A stretch of DNA of 6,270 nt from an uncultured Clostridia bacterium (GTDB taxonomy: Bacteria > Bacillota > Clostridia > Oscillospirales > CAG-272). Below, in pieces: positions 1 through 5,492 of this stretch (its first letter is position 1; each line of letters opens with the position of its first letter). A model generated the notes under the pieces. It ran no database searches. It was not told where the DNA came from and saw nothing but the letters and a program-made list of their open reading frames with translations. The position numbers and the translations under genes were made by a program. The DNA lies in contig CALDMI010000114.1 in the NCBI GenBank assembly GCA_937914815.1, positions 1-6,270 of the forward strand. The letters run 5' to 3'.

Positions 1-66
1 AAGAAGAAGGAAGACACCCACAAGATGGCAGAAGCAAACAAGGCTTTTGCACATTACAGATTCTGA
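1..66 (+). CDS. rpsG: 30S ribosomal protein S7, C-terminal end (partial)
   Basis: The window opens inside a reading frame that ends with TGA at 64-66. The 21 visible residues read KKKEDTHKMAEANKAFAHYRF, which fits the conserved C-terminus of ribosomal protein S7 (the family usually ends in EDTHKMAEANKAFAHYRW or close to it). S7 binds the 3' major domain of 16S rRNA and helps nucleate assembly of the 30S head. The identification also rests on the neighbour: fusA starts 27 nt downstream on the same strand, the standard rpsL-rpsG-fusA-tuf order of the str operon. The 5' part of the gene lies outside the window. The final residue is Phe rather than the more usual Trp, a conservative change. Confidence 0.9.
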   Translation, partial: KKKEDTHKMAEANKAFAHYRF

Positions 67-93
67 TTGTATTAAAAAGGAGATTTTCAGTTC

Positions 94-2220
94 ATGCCAA
101 GAGAGTATTCGCTTGAACATACAAGAAATATCGGTATCATGGCTCACATCGATGCCGGTAAGACGACAACGACAGAACGTATCCTTTTTTATACAGGTAA
201 GACCCACCGTATAGGTGAGGTTCACGACGGCGCAGCCACGATGGACTGGATGGCGCAGGAGCAGGAGCGCGGAATAACCATCACCTCCGCCGCTACCACC
301 TGCTACTGGATTCCGACAGCCTATCACGACGATCCGGACGCGGCGAAGGACCACAAGTACCGTATCAACATAATTGATACCCCGGGACACGTTGACTTCA
401 CCGTTGAGGTTCAGAGATCTCTGCGCGTCCTTGACGGATCTGTAACCGTTCTTTGCGCGAAGGGAGGCGTTGAGCCCCAGACCGAGACCGTTTGGCACCA
501 GGCAAACGAGTACAAGGTTCCGAGAATGGCATATGTCAACAAGATGGACATAACCGGCGCCGACTTCTACCGCGTTGTCAGAATGATCAAGGAGAGACTG
601 CATGCGAATGCCGTTCCCGTGCAGCTCCCGATAGGAGCCGAGGCATCCTTCCGCGGCATCATCGACCTTATGGAGATGAAGGCGGATGTTTATTACGACG
701 ACCTCGGTAAGGATATGAGAGTTGAGGAAATCCCCGAGGACATGAAGGCGCTTGCCGAGGAGTACCGCGCGAAGATGGTTGAGTCCATCTGCGAGACGGA
801 CGATGCCCTTATGGATAAGTTCTTCAACGAAGAGGAGATAACGGTTGCGGAGCTCCGTGCCGCTCTCCGCAAGGCTACGATAGCCAACCAGATAGTTCCC
901 GTATGCTGCGGAACATCATATAAGAACAAGGGCGTTCAGAAGCTTCTTGACGCTATCGTTGATTATATGCCCGCTCCCACGGACATCGAGGCTATCAAGG
1001 GAATTAATCCCGAGACCGACGAGGAGGATTGCCGCCACGCGAGCGACGACGAGCCGTTCTCCGCTCTCGCCTTTAAGATAATGACCGACCCGTTTGTCGG
1101 AAAGCTCTGCTTCTTCCGCGTTTATTCCGGCTCGGTTTCCAAGGGAACCGCGGTTTACAACTCGACGAAGGACGCGGACGAGCGTTTCGGTCGTATTCTT
1201 CAGATGCACGCCAATGAGCGTACCGATATCGATGTCTGCTACGCCGGAGATATCGCCGCAGTCGTCGGTGTAAAGAACACCACGACGGGAGATACCTTCT
1301 GTGACGAAAAGCATCCTATAATCCTTGAGTCCATGGTATTCCCCGAGCCGGTTATCCGTCAGGCAATAGAACCGAAGACGAAGGCAGGTCAGGAGAAGAT
1401 GAGCATCGCTCTTGCGAAGCTCGCCGAGGAGGACCCGACATTCAGAACCTACACCGATGAGGAAACCGGACAGACCATAATCGCAGGTATGGGTGAGCTT
1501 CACCTTGAGATAATAGTCGACCGTCTTCTCCGTGAGTTCAAGGTCGAGGCTAATATAGGTGCACCGCAGGTTGCCTACAAGGAGACCATCAGAAAGAAGG
1601 TCGACCAGGAGACCAAGTATGCGCGTCAGTCCGGTGGTAAGGGTCAGTACGGTCACGTAAAGATCACCATCGAGCCGAACGAGACCGGCAAGGGCTATGA
1701 GTTTATCAACGCGGTTACCGGAGGAGCAATTCCGAAGGAGTATATACCCGCTGTTGACGCCGGTATACAGGGTGCGATGCAGGCGGGCGTTCTCGCCGGA
1801 TACAATGTCGTCGATGTAAAGGTAACACTTTACGACGGTTCTTATCACGAGGTCGACTCTTCCGAAATGGCATTCAAGATTGCCGGTTCAATGGCATTCA
1901 AGGAGGCTATGAGAAAGGCTGATCCCGTTCTTACCGAGCCTATCATGAAGGTGTCGGTAACTACTCCGGATGACTATATGGGCGATATAATCGGAGATAT
2001 AAACTCCCGTCGCGGACAGATAGAGTCCATGGAGCAGATAGGACCCGGAACCCAGAGAATATACGCTCAGGTTCCTCTCGCACAGATGTTCGGTTACGCT
2101 ACGGCGCTCCGTTCCCGTTCTCAGGGACGCGCTGTCTACGTAATGGAGCCCTGCGGATTCCAGGATGTTCCGAAGAACATTCAGGACGAGATAGTCAAGA
2201 ACAGAGCGGCAAAGGGTTAA
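94..2220 (+). CDS. fusA: Translation elongation factor G (EF-G)
   Basis: EF-G is the cytoplasmic GTPase that drives tRNA-mRNA translocation on the ribosome and acts with RRF in ribosome recycling. The protein has 708 residues, slightly above the usual ~690-700. GTPase motifs are all visible: P-loop AHIDAGKTT (17-25), switch I ERGITI (59-64), DTPGH (95-99) and NKMD (149-152). G5 reads GTS (273-275) where many EF-Gs have GSA. Domain II starts near 320, domain III contains [13 protein letters not shown] (465-477), and domain IV carries the decoding-centre loop [14 protein letters not shown] (581-594). Residues ~73-88 form an acidic insertion between switch I and DTPGH compared with the compact form of the family. 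The C-terminal stretch [10 protein letters not shown] (684-693) departs from the common MEF-x-Y-x-VP pattern. The ATG at 94 is preceded by AAGGAG (77-82, 11-nt spacing) and matches the family N-terminus. It is probably co-transcribed with rpsG, which ends 27 nt upstream. Confidence 0.98.
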   Translation: MPREYSLEHTRNIGIMAHIDAGKTTTTERILFYTGKTHRIGEVHDGAATMDWMAQEQERGITITSAATTCYWIPTAYHDDPDAAKDHKYRINIIDTPGHVDFTVEVQRSLRVLDGSVTVLCAKGGVEPQTETVWHQANEYKVPRMAYVNKMDITGADFYRVVRMIKERLHANAVPVQLPIGAEASFRGIIDLMEMKADVYYDDLGKDMRVEEIPEDMKALAEEYRAKMVESICETDDALMDKFFNEEEITVAELRAALRKATIANQIVPVCCGTSYKNKGVQKLLDAIVDYMPAPTDIEAIKGINPETDEEDCRHASDDEPFSALAFKIMTDPFVGKLCFFRVYSGSVSKGTAVYNSTKDADERFGRILQMHANERTDIDVCYAGDIAAVVGVKNTTTGDTFCDEKHPIILESMVFPEPVIRQAIEPKTKAGQEKMSIALAKLAEEDPTFRTYTDEETGQTIIAGMGELHLEIIVDRLLREFKVEANIGAPQVAYKETIRKKVDQETKYARQSGGKGQYGHVKITIEPNETGKGYEFINAVTGGAIPKEYIPAVDAGIQGAMQAGVLAGYNVVDVKVTLYDGSYHEVDSSEMAFKIAGSMAFKEAMRKADPVLTEPIMKVSVTTPDDYMGDIIGDINSRRGQIESMEQIGPGTQRIYAQVPLAQMFGYATALRSRSQGRAVYVMEPCGFQDVPKNIQDEIVKNRAAKG

Positions 2221-2266
2221 TTCCCATAGGGCGGCATGTGCTGTCGCGACCGCTTGATGATACGAC

Positions 2267-2384
2267 CCGCCGTGCGGCGGTGTCGCCGCCTTTCCCGCGT
2301 GGGGCTTTCCACAGGGAGGGCACCTTCCCCGCAGTGAGGGCGAGAGCCCGCGGGAAAGCATGTTCTGTTTTGCGGCAATGCCGC
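2267..2384. other. GC-rich structured spacer between fusA and tuf
   Basis: The 213 nt between fusA and tuf contain no convincing gene but several inverted repeats. GCGGCG (2274-2279) pairs with CGCCGC (2284-2289) around GTGT. A 10-bp stem, CTTTCCCGCG (2290-2299) with CGCGGGAAAG (2349-2358), encloses three small hairpins: TGG/CCA (2300-2302/2309-2311), GGGAGG/CCTTCCC with one bulge (2314-2319/2323-2329), and a GGC/GCC stem (2339-2341/2346-2348) closed by a GAGA tetraloop. Drawn together they give a cloverleaf-like four-way junction. A further hairpin, GCGGC/GCCGC (2372-2376/2380-2384), lies just before the AT-rich tuf leader. No T run follows any stem, so it is not an obvious intrinsic terminator. 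It could be a cis-acting RNA in the fusA-tuf transcript or a copy of a dispersed intergenic repeat; the sequence alone does not decide. It lacks a T-arm motif, so it is not a tRNA. Confidence 0.5.
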
Positions 2385-2397
2385 TGATAGATACAAT
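2370..2397 (+). promoter_or_regulatory. Possible tuf promoter
   Basis: TTGCGG (2370-2375) and TACAAT (2392-2397) are separated by 16 nt, about 37 nt upstream of the tuf start codon. The -10 box is one base from TATAAT, while the -35 matches TTGACA at only three of six positions. The -35 also overlaps the small hairpin at 2372-2384. An internal promoter would explain how tuf is expressed at higher level than fusA across a long GC-rich spacer, but this is inferred from weak consensus matches only. Confidence 0.3.
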
Positions 2398-2433
2398 TAA
2401 AAATAAAAAACAAAATTCAGGAGGATAATTAAA

Positions 2434-3639
2434 ATGGCAAAGGCAAAATTCGAAAGAACCAAACCCCATGTTAATATCGGTACTATCGGTCACGTTGACC
2501 ACGGTAAGACCACTCTTACAGCCGCTATCACGAAGGTTCTCTCTCTTAAGAACAGCAACATCGACTTCCTGGCATATGACCAGATCGATAACTGCCCTGA
2601 GGAGAAGGCTCGTGGTATAACAATCAACTCCCGTCACGTTGAGTATGAAACCGACAAGCGTCACTACGCGCATGTTGACTGCCCCGGCCACGCTGACTAC
2701 GTTAAAAACATGATCACCGGTGCTGCACAGATGGACGGCGCTATCCTTGTCGTTGCAGGTACTGACGGCCCTCTTGCACAGACCAGAGAGCACGTTCTTC
2801 TTGCCCGTCAGGTCGGCGTTCCCGCAATCGTTGTTTTCATGAACAAGGTTGATATCGTTGACGACCCCGAGCTTCTTGACCTCGTTGAGATGGAGATCCG
2901 TGACCTCCTTAACGAGTACGATTTCCCGGGCGACGATACTCCCATAATCCGCGGCTCTGCCCGCGTTGCTCTTGAGTGCCCGTCCAAGGACCCCGACGCT
3001 CCGGAGTACAAGTGCATCTGGGAGCTTATGGATGCTGTTGACACCTATATTCCTACTCCCGACCGTAAGGCTGACCTTCCGTTCCTTATGCCCGTCGAGG
3101 ATGTCTTCTCGATCTCCGGCCGTGGTACTGTTGCTACCGGTAGAGTTGAGAGAGGTACTGTTAAGATGGCTGATACCGTTGAGATAGTCGGTATCAGACC
3201 CGAGAAGGTTTCCACCGTTGTTACCGGTATCGAGATGTTCCATAAGATGATGGACTTCGCTGAAGCGGGTGATAACGTCGGTCTTCTTCTCCGTGGCGTT
3301 GACAAGAAGGGTATCGAAAGAGGACAGGTTCTTGCGAAGCCCGGCTCGATTCATCCCCACACCAAGTTCGTAGGTCAGGTCTACGTTCTTACCGAGAAGG
3401 AAGGCGGCCGTTCGAAGCCCTTCTTCTCCGGATACAGACCGCAGTTCTATTTCAGAACTACCGACGTTACCGGTGTTATCCACCTTCCCGACGGTGTTGA
3501 GATGTGCCGTCCCGGAGATAACGTCAACATGACTGTTGAGCTTATCTCTCCTATCGCTTGCGAGAAGGGACTCCGTTTCGCTATCCGTGAGGGCGGCAGA
3601 ACCGTTGGTTCGGGCGTCGTTGCTGAGATCATAGAGTAA
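2434..3639 (+). CDS. tuf: Translation elongation factor Tu (EF-Tu)
   Basis: EF-Tu is the cytoplasmic GTPase that delivers aminoacyl-tRNA to the ribosomal A site. Its 401 residues slightly exceed the usual 393-397. Visible motifs are P-loop GHVDHGKT (19-26), switch I RGITI (60-64), DCPGH (82-86) with catalytic His86, NKVD (137-140) and G5 GSA (174-176). Domain II has [17 protein letters not shown] (225-241). Domain III has [15 protein letters not shown] (333-347) and the ending [16 protein letters not shown]. The extra length lies mainly at 182-194, a Pro/Asp-rich linker after G5 containing two Cys. The near-universal MPQTREH reads LAQTREH (114-120), preceded by AGTDGP rather than AADGP or ATDGP. 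Start ATG 2434 follows AGGAGG (2419-2424) at 9 nt. All catalytic positions are kept, so I expect a functional factor; the substitutions look lineage-specific. Codon use favours GTT, CTT, CGT and AAG, consistent with high expression. Confidence 0.98.
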   Translation: MAKAKFERTKPHVNIGTIGHVDHGKTTLTAAITKVLSLKNSNIDFLAYDQIDNCPEEKARGITINSRHVEYETDKRHYAHVDCPGHADYVKNMITGAAQMDGAILVVAGTDGPLAQTREHVLLARQVGVPAIVVFMNKVDIVDDPELLDLVEMEIRDLLNEYDFPGDDTPIIRGSARVALECPSKDPDAPEYKCIWELMDAVDTYIPTPDRKADLPFLMPVEDVFSISGRGTVATGRVERGTVKMADTVEIVGIRPEKVSTVVTGIEMFHKMMDFAEAGDNVGLLLRGVDKKGIERGQVLAKPGSIHPHTKFVGQVYVLTEKEGGRSKPFFSGYRPQFYFRTTDVTGVIHLPDGVEMCRPGDNVNMTVELISPIACEKGLRFAIREGGRTVGSGVVAEIIE

Positions 3640-3666
3640 TTTTACTCATGAGTGCGGTGTGGGCTT

Positions 3667-3723
3667 GCCCCGCCGCGCGGGGCTGCCTTTGGCGGCTGGG
3701 CTTTTTGCCCGCCGCCGGCAGCC
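3667..3723 (+). terminator. Strong GC hairpins after tuf, probable end of the translation-factor operon
   Basis: Two overlapping hairpins lie 27-84 nt after the tuf stop. The first is GCCCCGC/GCGGGGC (3667-3673/3677-3683) with a CGC loop. The second is longer: GGCTGCC (3681-3687) pairs with GGCAGCC (3717-3723), enclosing GGCGGC-T-GGGC (3691-3701) paired with GCCCGCCGCC (3707-3716) around a five-T loop. That gives 17 pairs interrupted by a TTT bulge and one T bulge. They share bases 3681-3683, so they partly compete. No U-tract follows either stem, so classical Rho-independent termination is doubtful; RNA 3'-end protection or a palindromic repeat are alternatives. A 10-nt palindrome ACTCATGAGT lies at 3644-3653, just after the stop codon. 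Confidence 0.5.
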
Positions 3724-3732
3724 TCGCATAAT
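3705..3732 (+). promoter_or_regulatory. Possible promoter of the riboswitch-ribU transcript
   Basis: TTGCCC (3705-3710) and CATAAT (3727-3732) are spaced by 16 nt and would start transcription near 3739, some 17-20 nt ahead of the FMN aptamer. The -10 matches five of six consensus bases and the -35 four of six. A second AT-rich -10-like box, TATAAG (3738-3743), has no good -35. The -35 sits within the 3' half of the post-tuf hairpin. A promoter is expected here because the riboswitch must be transcribed independently of tuf, but the exact boxes are tentative. Confidence 0.35.
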
Positions 3733-3755
3733 ATGTATATAAGTAAGTTTAAAGT

Positions 3756-3870
3756 TTACTTTGGGGATTGGTGAAATTCCATACCGGCAGTATAGTCTGC
3801 GAAGAAAGCAACGCTTTCCCGACGGGGTGAGATTCCCCGACCGACGGTAGAGTCCGGATGAGAAAAGAAA
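3756..3870 (+). promoter_or_regulatory. FMN riboswitch (RFN element)
   Basis: The conserved RFN core is easily read. GGTGAAATTCC (3770-3780) forms P2 with TGG/CCA. CCGGCAGTATAGTCTGC (3784-3800) forms P3 with GCAG/CTGC. GAAAGC/GCTTTC forms the variable arm P4. GGGGTGAGATTCCCC (3824-3838) is P5. CCGACGGTAGAGTCCGG (3841-3857) forms P6, followed by the conserved GATGAGA. P1 pairs CTTT (3759-3762) with AAAG (3864-3867) and is extended by TT/AA beyond one mismatch. All six helices of the family are therefore present. The element binds FMN and, with the terminator immediately downstream, should switch off ribU when flavin is plentiful. No long gene lies between aptamer and ribU, so it is a dedicated leader. 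Confidence 0.96.
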
Positions 3871-3913
3871 CAGAATACCTGTCGTGCATTTTTGCGCGAC
3901 AGAATTCCGGCGT

Positions 3914-3945
3914 CCCCGCAACGTGCGGGGCTTTTTCTTTTCTTT
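3914..3945 (+). terminator. Intrinsic terminator of the FMN riboswitch expression platform
   Basis: CCCCGCA (3914-3920) pairs perfectly with TGCGGGG (3924-3930) around an ACG loop, and a T-rich run (3932-3945, broken by single C residues) follows at once. It lies 47 nt after the aptamer and 36 nt before the ribU start codon, the expected position for transcriptional attenuation. Between aptamer and terminator is another 9-pair hairpin, 3879-3887 with 3894-3902, looped by ATTTTT. I could not identify a convincing antiterminator; only short pairings such as CCGGA (3854-3858) with TCCGG (3906-3910) are visible. Confidence 0.9.
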
Positions 3946-3980
3946 CCCATATCGATTTCAGGAAAGAAAGGCATAGTAAT

Positions 3981-4652
3981 ATGAATCGTGAAAATGACGG
4001 CGCACCCGCGCCGAAAAAGGTAAAAAACAACCATAAAACACTTGAATACGCTGTAAAAACGGGAATTTTGGCGGCGATAGCCACGGTACTAATGTTCCTT
4101 GAGTTCCCGCTCTCATTCCTCGCGCCCCCGTTTTATAAGCTCGATTTTTCAGACCTTGCCGCCATGCTCGGCGCTTTCGCCCTCGGACCTCTTGCCGGCG
4201 TTATAATCGAGCTGATAAAGAATCTTCTGCATATTCTCTTCGTCGGGACCTCGACCGCCTATGTCGGTGAGCTTGCGAATTTTGTGACCGGGTGCTTCCT
4301 CGTCGTCCCGGCGGCACTCATATATAAAAGAAAAAAGAGCCGCAAGACGGCTCTCATAGGGATGTCTGCCGGCACACTGTCTCTCTGCCTTGTCGGCGCG
4401 GCGCTTAACGGGCTTGTGCTGATTCCGTTCTATTCAAAGCTCTATAACCTACCGCTCGACTCGATAATAGGAATGGGCAGCGCGATATTTCCCGCCGTCC
4501 ATGATGTCTGGTCGCTTGTGTTCCTCTGCGTCGTCCCATTCAATCTTATAAAGGGAGTTGCCGACTCCGCTGTGACTTTCATCTTATATAAGCACCTCTC
4601 GCCGATACTCCATGTTAAAGAGCCGAAAAATCCGGAACAGCAGGGTAAATAA
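3981..4652 (+). CDS. ribU: Riboflavin ECF transporter S component RibU
   Basis: RibU is the membrane-embedded substrate-binding (S) subunit of an energy-coupling factor transporter. It captures riboflavin and works with the shared EcfA-EcfA'-EcfT module, which is not encoded in this window. The 223-residue protein has about six hydrophobic segments (roughly 26-48, 57-76, 80-90, 100-116, 124-150 and 176-203), the normal S-component fold. The family signature FYKLDFSDLAAMLGAFALGP (51-70) followed by LAGVIIELIKNLLH (71-84) is clear, as are NGLVLIPFYSKLY (143-155) and PFNLIKGVADS (186-196). A longer in-frame reading from ATG 3858 exists but would start inside the riboswitch and run through its terminator. 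ATG 3981 has GAAAGG (3966-3971) at 9 nt and a typical short charged N-terminus, so I chose it. The FMN riboswitch upstream confirms the flavin role and implies repression by FMN. A terminator follows 29 nt after the stop, so it is probably monocistronic. Confidence 0.96.
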   Translation: MNRENDGAPAPKKVKNNHKTLEYAVKTGILAAIATVLMFLEFPLSFLAPPFYKLDFSDLAAMLGAFALGPLAGVIIELIKNLLHILFVGTSTAYVGELANFVTGCFLVVPAALIYKRKKSRKTALIGMSAGTLSLCLVGAALNGLVLIPFYSKLYNLPLDSIIGMGSAIFPAVHDVWSLVFLCVVPFNLIKGVADSAVTFILYKHLSPILHVKEPKNPEQQGK

Positions 4653-4681
4653 ACTTATTTTAAAAAATATTTCAATTTAAC

Positions 4682-4726
4682 AAAAAGCGGTCGTTCAAAG
4701 CCTCGGCAAAGAACAACCGCTTTTTT
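4682..4726. terminator. Bidirectional intrinsic terminator between ribU and the RNHCP gene
   Basis: AAAAAGCGGTCGTTC (4682-4696) pairs with GAACAACCGCTTTTT (4711-4725), giving 14 pairs with a single C-A mismatch, around a 14-nt loop. The T run at 4721-4726 terminates ribU transcripts on the plus strand. The A run at 4682-4686 reads as U on the minus strand and can terminate the convergent RNHCP gene, whose stop codon is at 4749-4751. A shared terminator suits this convergent arrangement. Confidence 0.92.
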
Positions 4727-4748
4727 ATAAGTCTTCCTCGTTAATTAT

Positions 4749-5099
4749 CTATTTATTTTCCCCTTTATAGCTGTAAATACCCGCCGTCAGGTCGATAATA
4801 AGTGACATGTCGTCCGGCTGTACCTTCGCCTCGTGCGCCGCCTTGTTGCGCACGACCGCGCCGCACCTCTCGCACCTGTGGATTATCACATACCCGCGCT
4901 TCGGGTCACATTCCGCGCGTATTGGGCGCATTATCCCGCCGCAGGTGTTCTGCCTGTCTCCCGGGTTTATGTCAACGTGCAGAGAGCAGAGGCAGAACGG
5001 GCAGTGGTTCCGCGATGTGTACCCGAGGGGGAGCACCTCCCGCCCGCAGTTTTTGCATATGAAACCGGAATCGTTTTTTGTAAATCGTTTTGTCTCCAT
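4749..5099 (-). CDS. RNHCP domain-containing zinc-ribbon protein
   Basis: This 116-residue protein belongs to the RNHCP family, named for the motif seen here as RNHCPFCLCSLHVD (30-43) followed by PGDR (46-49) and CGG (53-55). Cysteine pairs CKNC (15-18), CPFC (33-36) and CERC (76-79), plus Cys53, look like zinc ligands of one or two ribbons, so a small cytosolic metal-binding protein is likely. No signal peptide or membrane segment is visible. The molecular role of the family is not established, and I infer none. The reading frame is open upstream to 5303, but that extension has no family similarity and no in-frame alternative with a good ribosome site. ATG 5099 is preceded by GGAGG (5104-5108) at a short 4-nt spacing and gives the expected N-terminus just before FICKNCG. 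It converges on ribU and diverges from the small gene at 5167. Confidence 0.9.
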   Translation of the reverse strand: METKRFTKNDSGFICKNCGREVLPLGYTSRNHCPFCLCSLHVDINPGDRQNTCGGIMRPIRAECDPKRGYVIIHRCERCGAVVRNKAAHEAKVQPDDMSLIIDLTAGIYSYKGENK

Positions 5100-5153
5100 A
5101 AAACCTCCGCATCTCGGATTGAATTGCCTCCTCCCGGGTAAAATAGGAAAAAC

Positions 5154-5159
5154 AGGAGG
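5154..5159 (+). promoter_or_regulatory. Shine-Dalgarno sequence supporting the small gene at 5167
   Basis: A perfect AGGAGG lies 7 nt ahead of ATG 5167. This is the main evidence that the short hydrophobic reading frame is translated. A TAAAAT box (5139-5144) upstream could be a -10, but the nearest -35-like sequence, TTGAAT (5119-5124), is only 14 nt away, so a promoter is not convincing. Confidence 0.6.
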
Positions 5160-5166
5160 ATATTCT

Positions 5167-5328
5167 ATGCGTAGAACAATATTTCTGGGGCTCGTCTGCC
5201 TGATTTGCGTCTTTCTCGGCGTCGCCGCCGCCCATTTCAGGGAGCGGGGGGTCACCCTCGTCTGCGAGAGCACGGCGGCAGAGAGGGGAGAGCAGGGCGA
5301 CACGCTCTCAAACGGCGGGCGGAATTGA
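5167..5328 (+). CDS. Small hydrophobic N-terminus peptide, unknown function
   Basis: I do not recognise this 53-residue product. It begins with MRRTIF, followed by a hydrophobic stretch (about 5-22, LGLVCLICVFLGVAAA) that could be a signal peptide, with an AAA-H junction at 20-23 resembling a signal-peptidase I site, or a single membrane anchor. There are Cys residues at 11 and 14. The remaining ~30 residues are hydrophilic, rich in Glu, Arg and Gly, and contain Cys33. The frame is open further upstream to 4807, but that part lies antisense to the RNHCP gene and is spurious. ATG 5167 has a perfect AGGAGG at 7 nt. The gene is divergent from the RNHCP gene (67 nt between start codons) and converges on mnmE, 164 nt away. 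It is either a genuine small membrane or secreted protein, or a chance frame with a fortuitous ribosome site. Confidence 0.5.
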   Translation: MRRTIFLGLVCLICVFLGVAAAHFRERGVTLVCESTAAERGEQGDTLSNGGRN

Positions 5329-5453
5329 CCGTCCCGGCGCTGCTTGCCGTCGCACCTTCAATTTTTAATTGCCTCTGCCGGCTTTTACAGCGTTTATACG
5401 CCCGCCACCATTCCGCGTTTTGCAGTATTTTCGCGCCGCCCGGAACTTATACT

Positions 5454-5482
5454 TTGCGCCACATTGCGCCGTGCCTTGCGCC
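5454..5482. repeat. Three short TTGCGCC direct repeats after mnmE
   Basis: TTGCGCC occurs at 5454-5460, 5464-5470 and 5476-5482 (10- and 12-nt periods), directly downstream of the mnmE stop on the minus strand. The rest of the 5329-5492 gap holds no convincing gene. It has only a weak AT hairpin, CAATT-TTT-AATTG at 5359-5371, and no clear intrinsic terminator for either converging gene. The repeats may be chance in a GC-biased spacer. Confidence 0.35.
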
Positions 5483-5492
5483 GCATTTCCCG

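Noticed and set aside
916..1848. A 310-codon open frame antisense to the middle of fusA.
   Set aside because: Same reason: it is a shadow of EF-G codon bias, with no family similarity and no plausible ribosome site.
2290..2358. The cloverleaf-like fold considered as a tRNA gene.
   Set aside because: It has no T-loop GTTCRA, no plausible anticodon arm, and arm lengths that do not fit a tRNA.
1888..3483. A 531-codon open frame on the minus strand, antisense to the 3' end of fusA, the spacer and most of tuf.
   Set aside because: It lies opposite two unmistakable, highly conserved genes, has no recognisable domain, and is open only because fusA and tuf codon usage avoids antisense stops.
3858..3980. 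Upstream in-frame extension of ribU from ATG 3858.
   Set aside because: This ATG is inside the FMN aptamer, and the extension runs through the riboswitch terminator. ATG 3981 has a ribosome site and gives the family's normal N-terminus.
4972..5112. An alternative minus-strand start at ATG 5112 with GGGAGGAGG upstream, in a different frame from the RNHCP gene.
   Set aside because: The spacing is too long (14 nt), and the frame yields a short Arg-rich product overlapping the clearly real RNHCP coding sequence.
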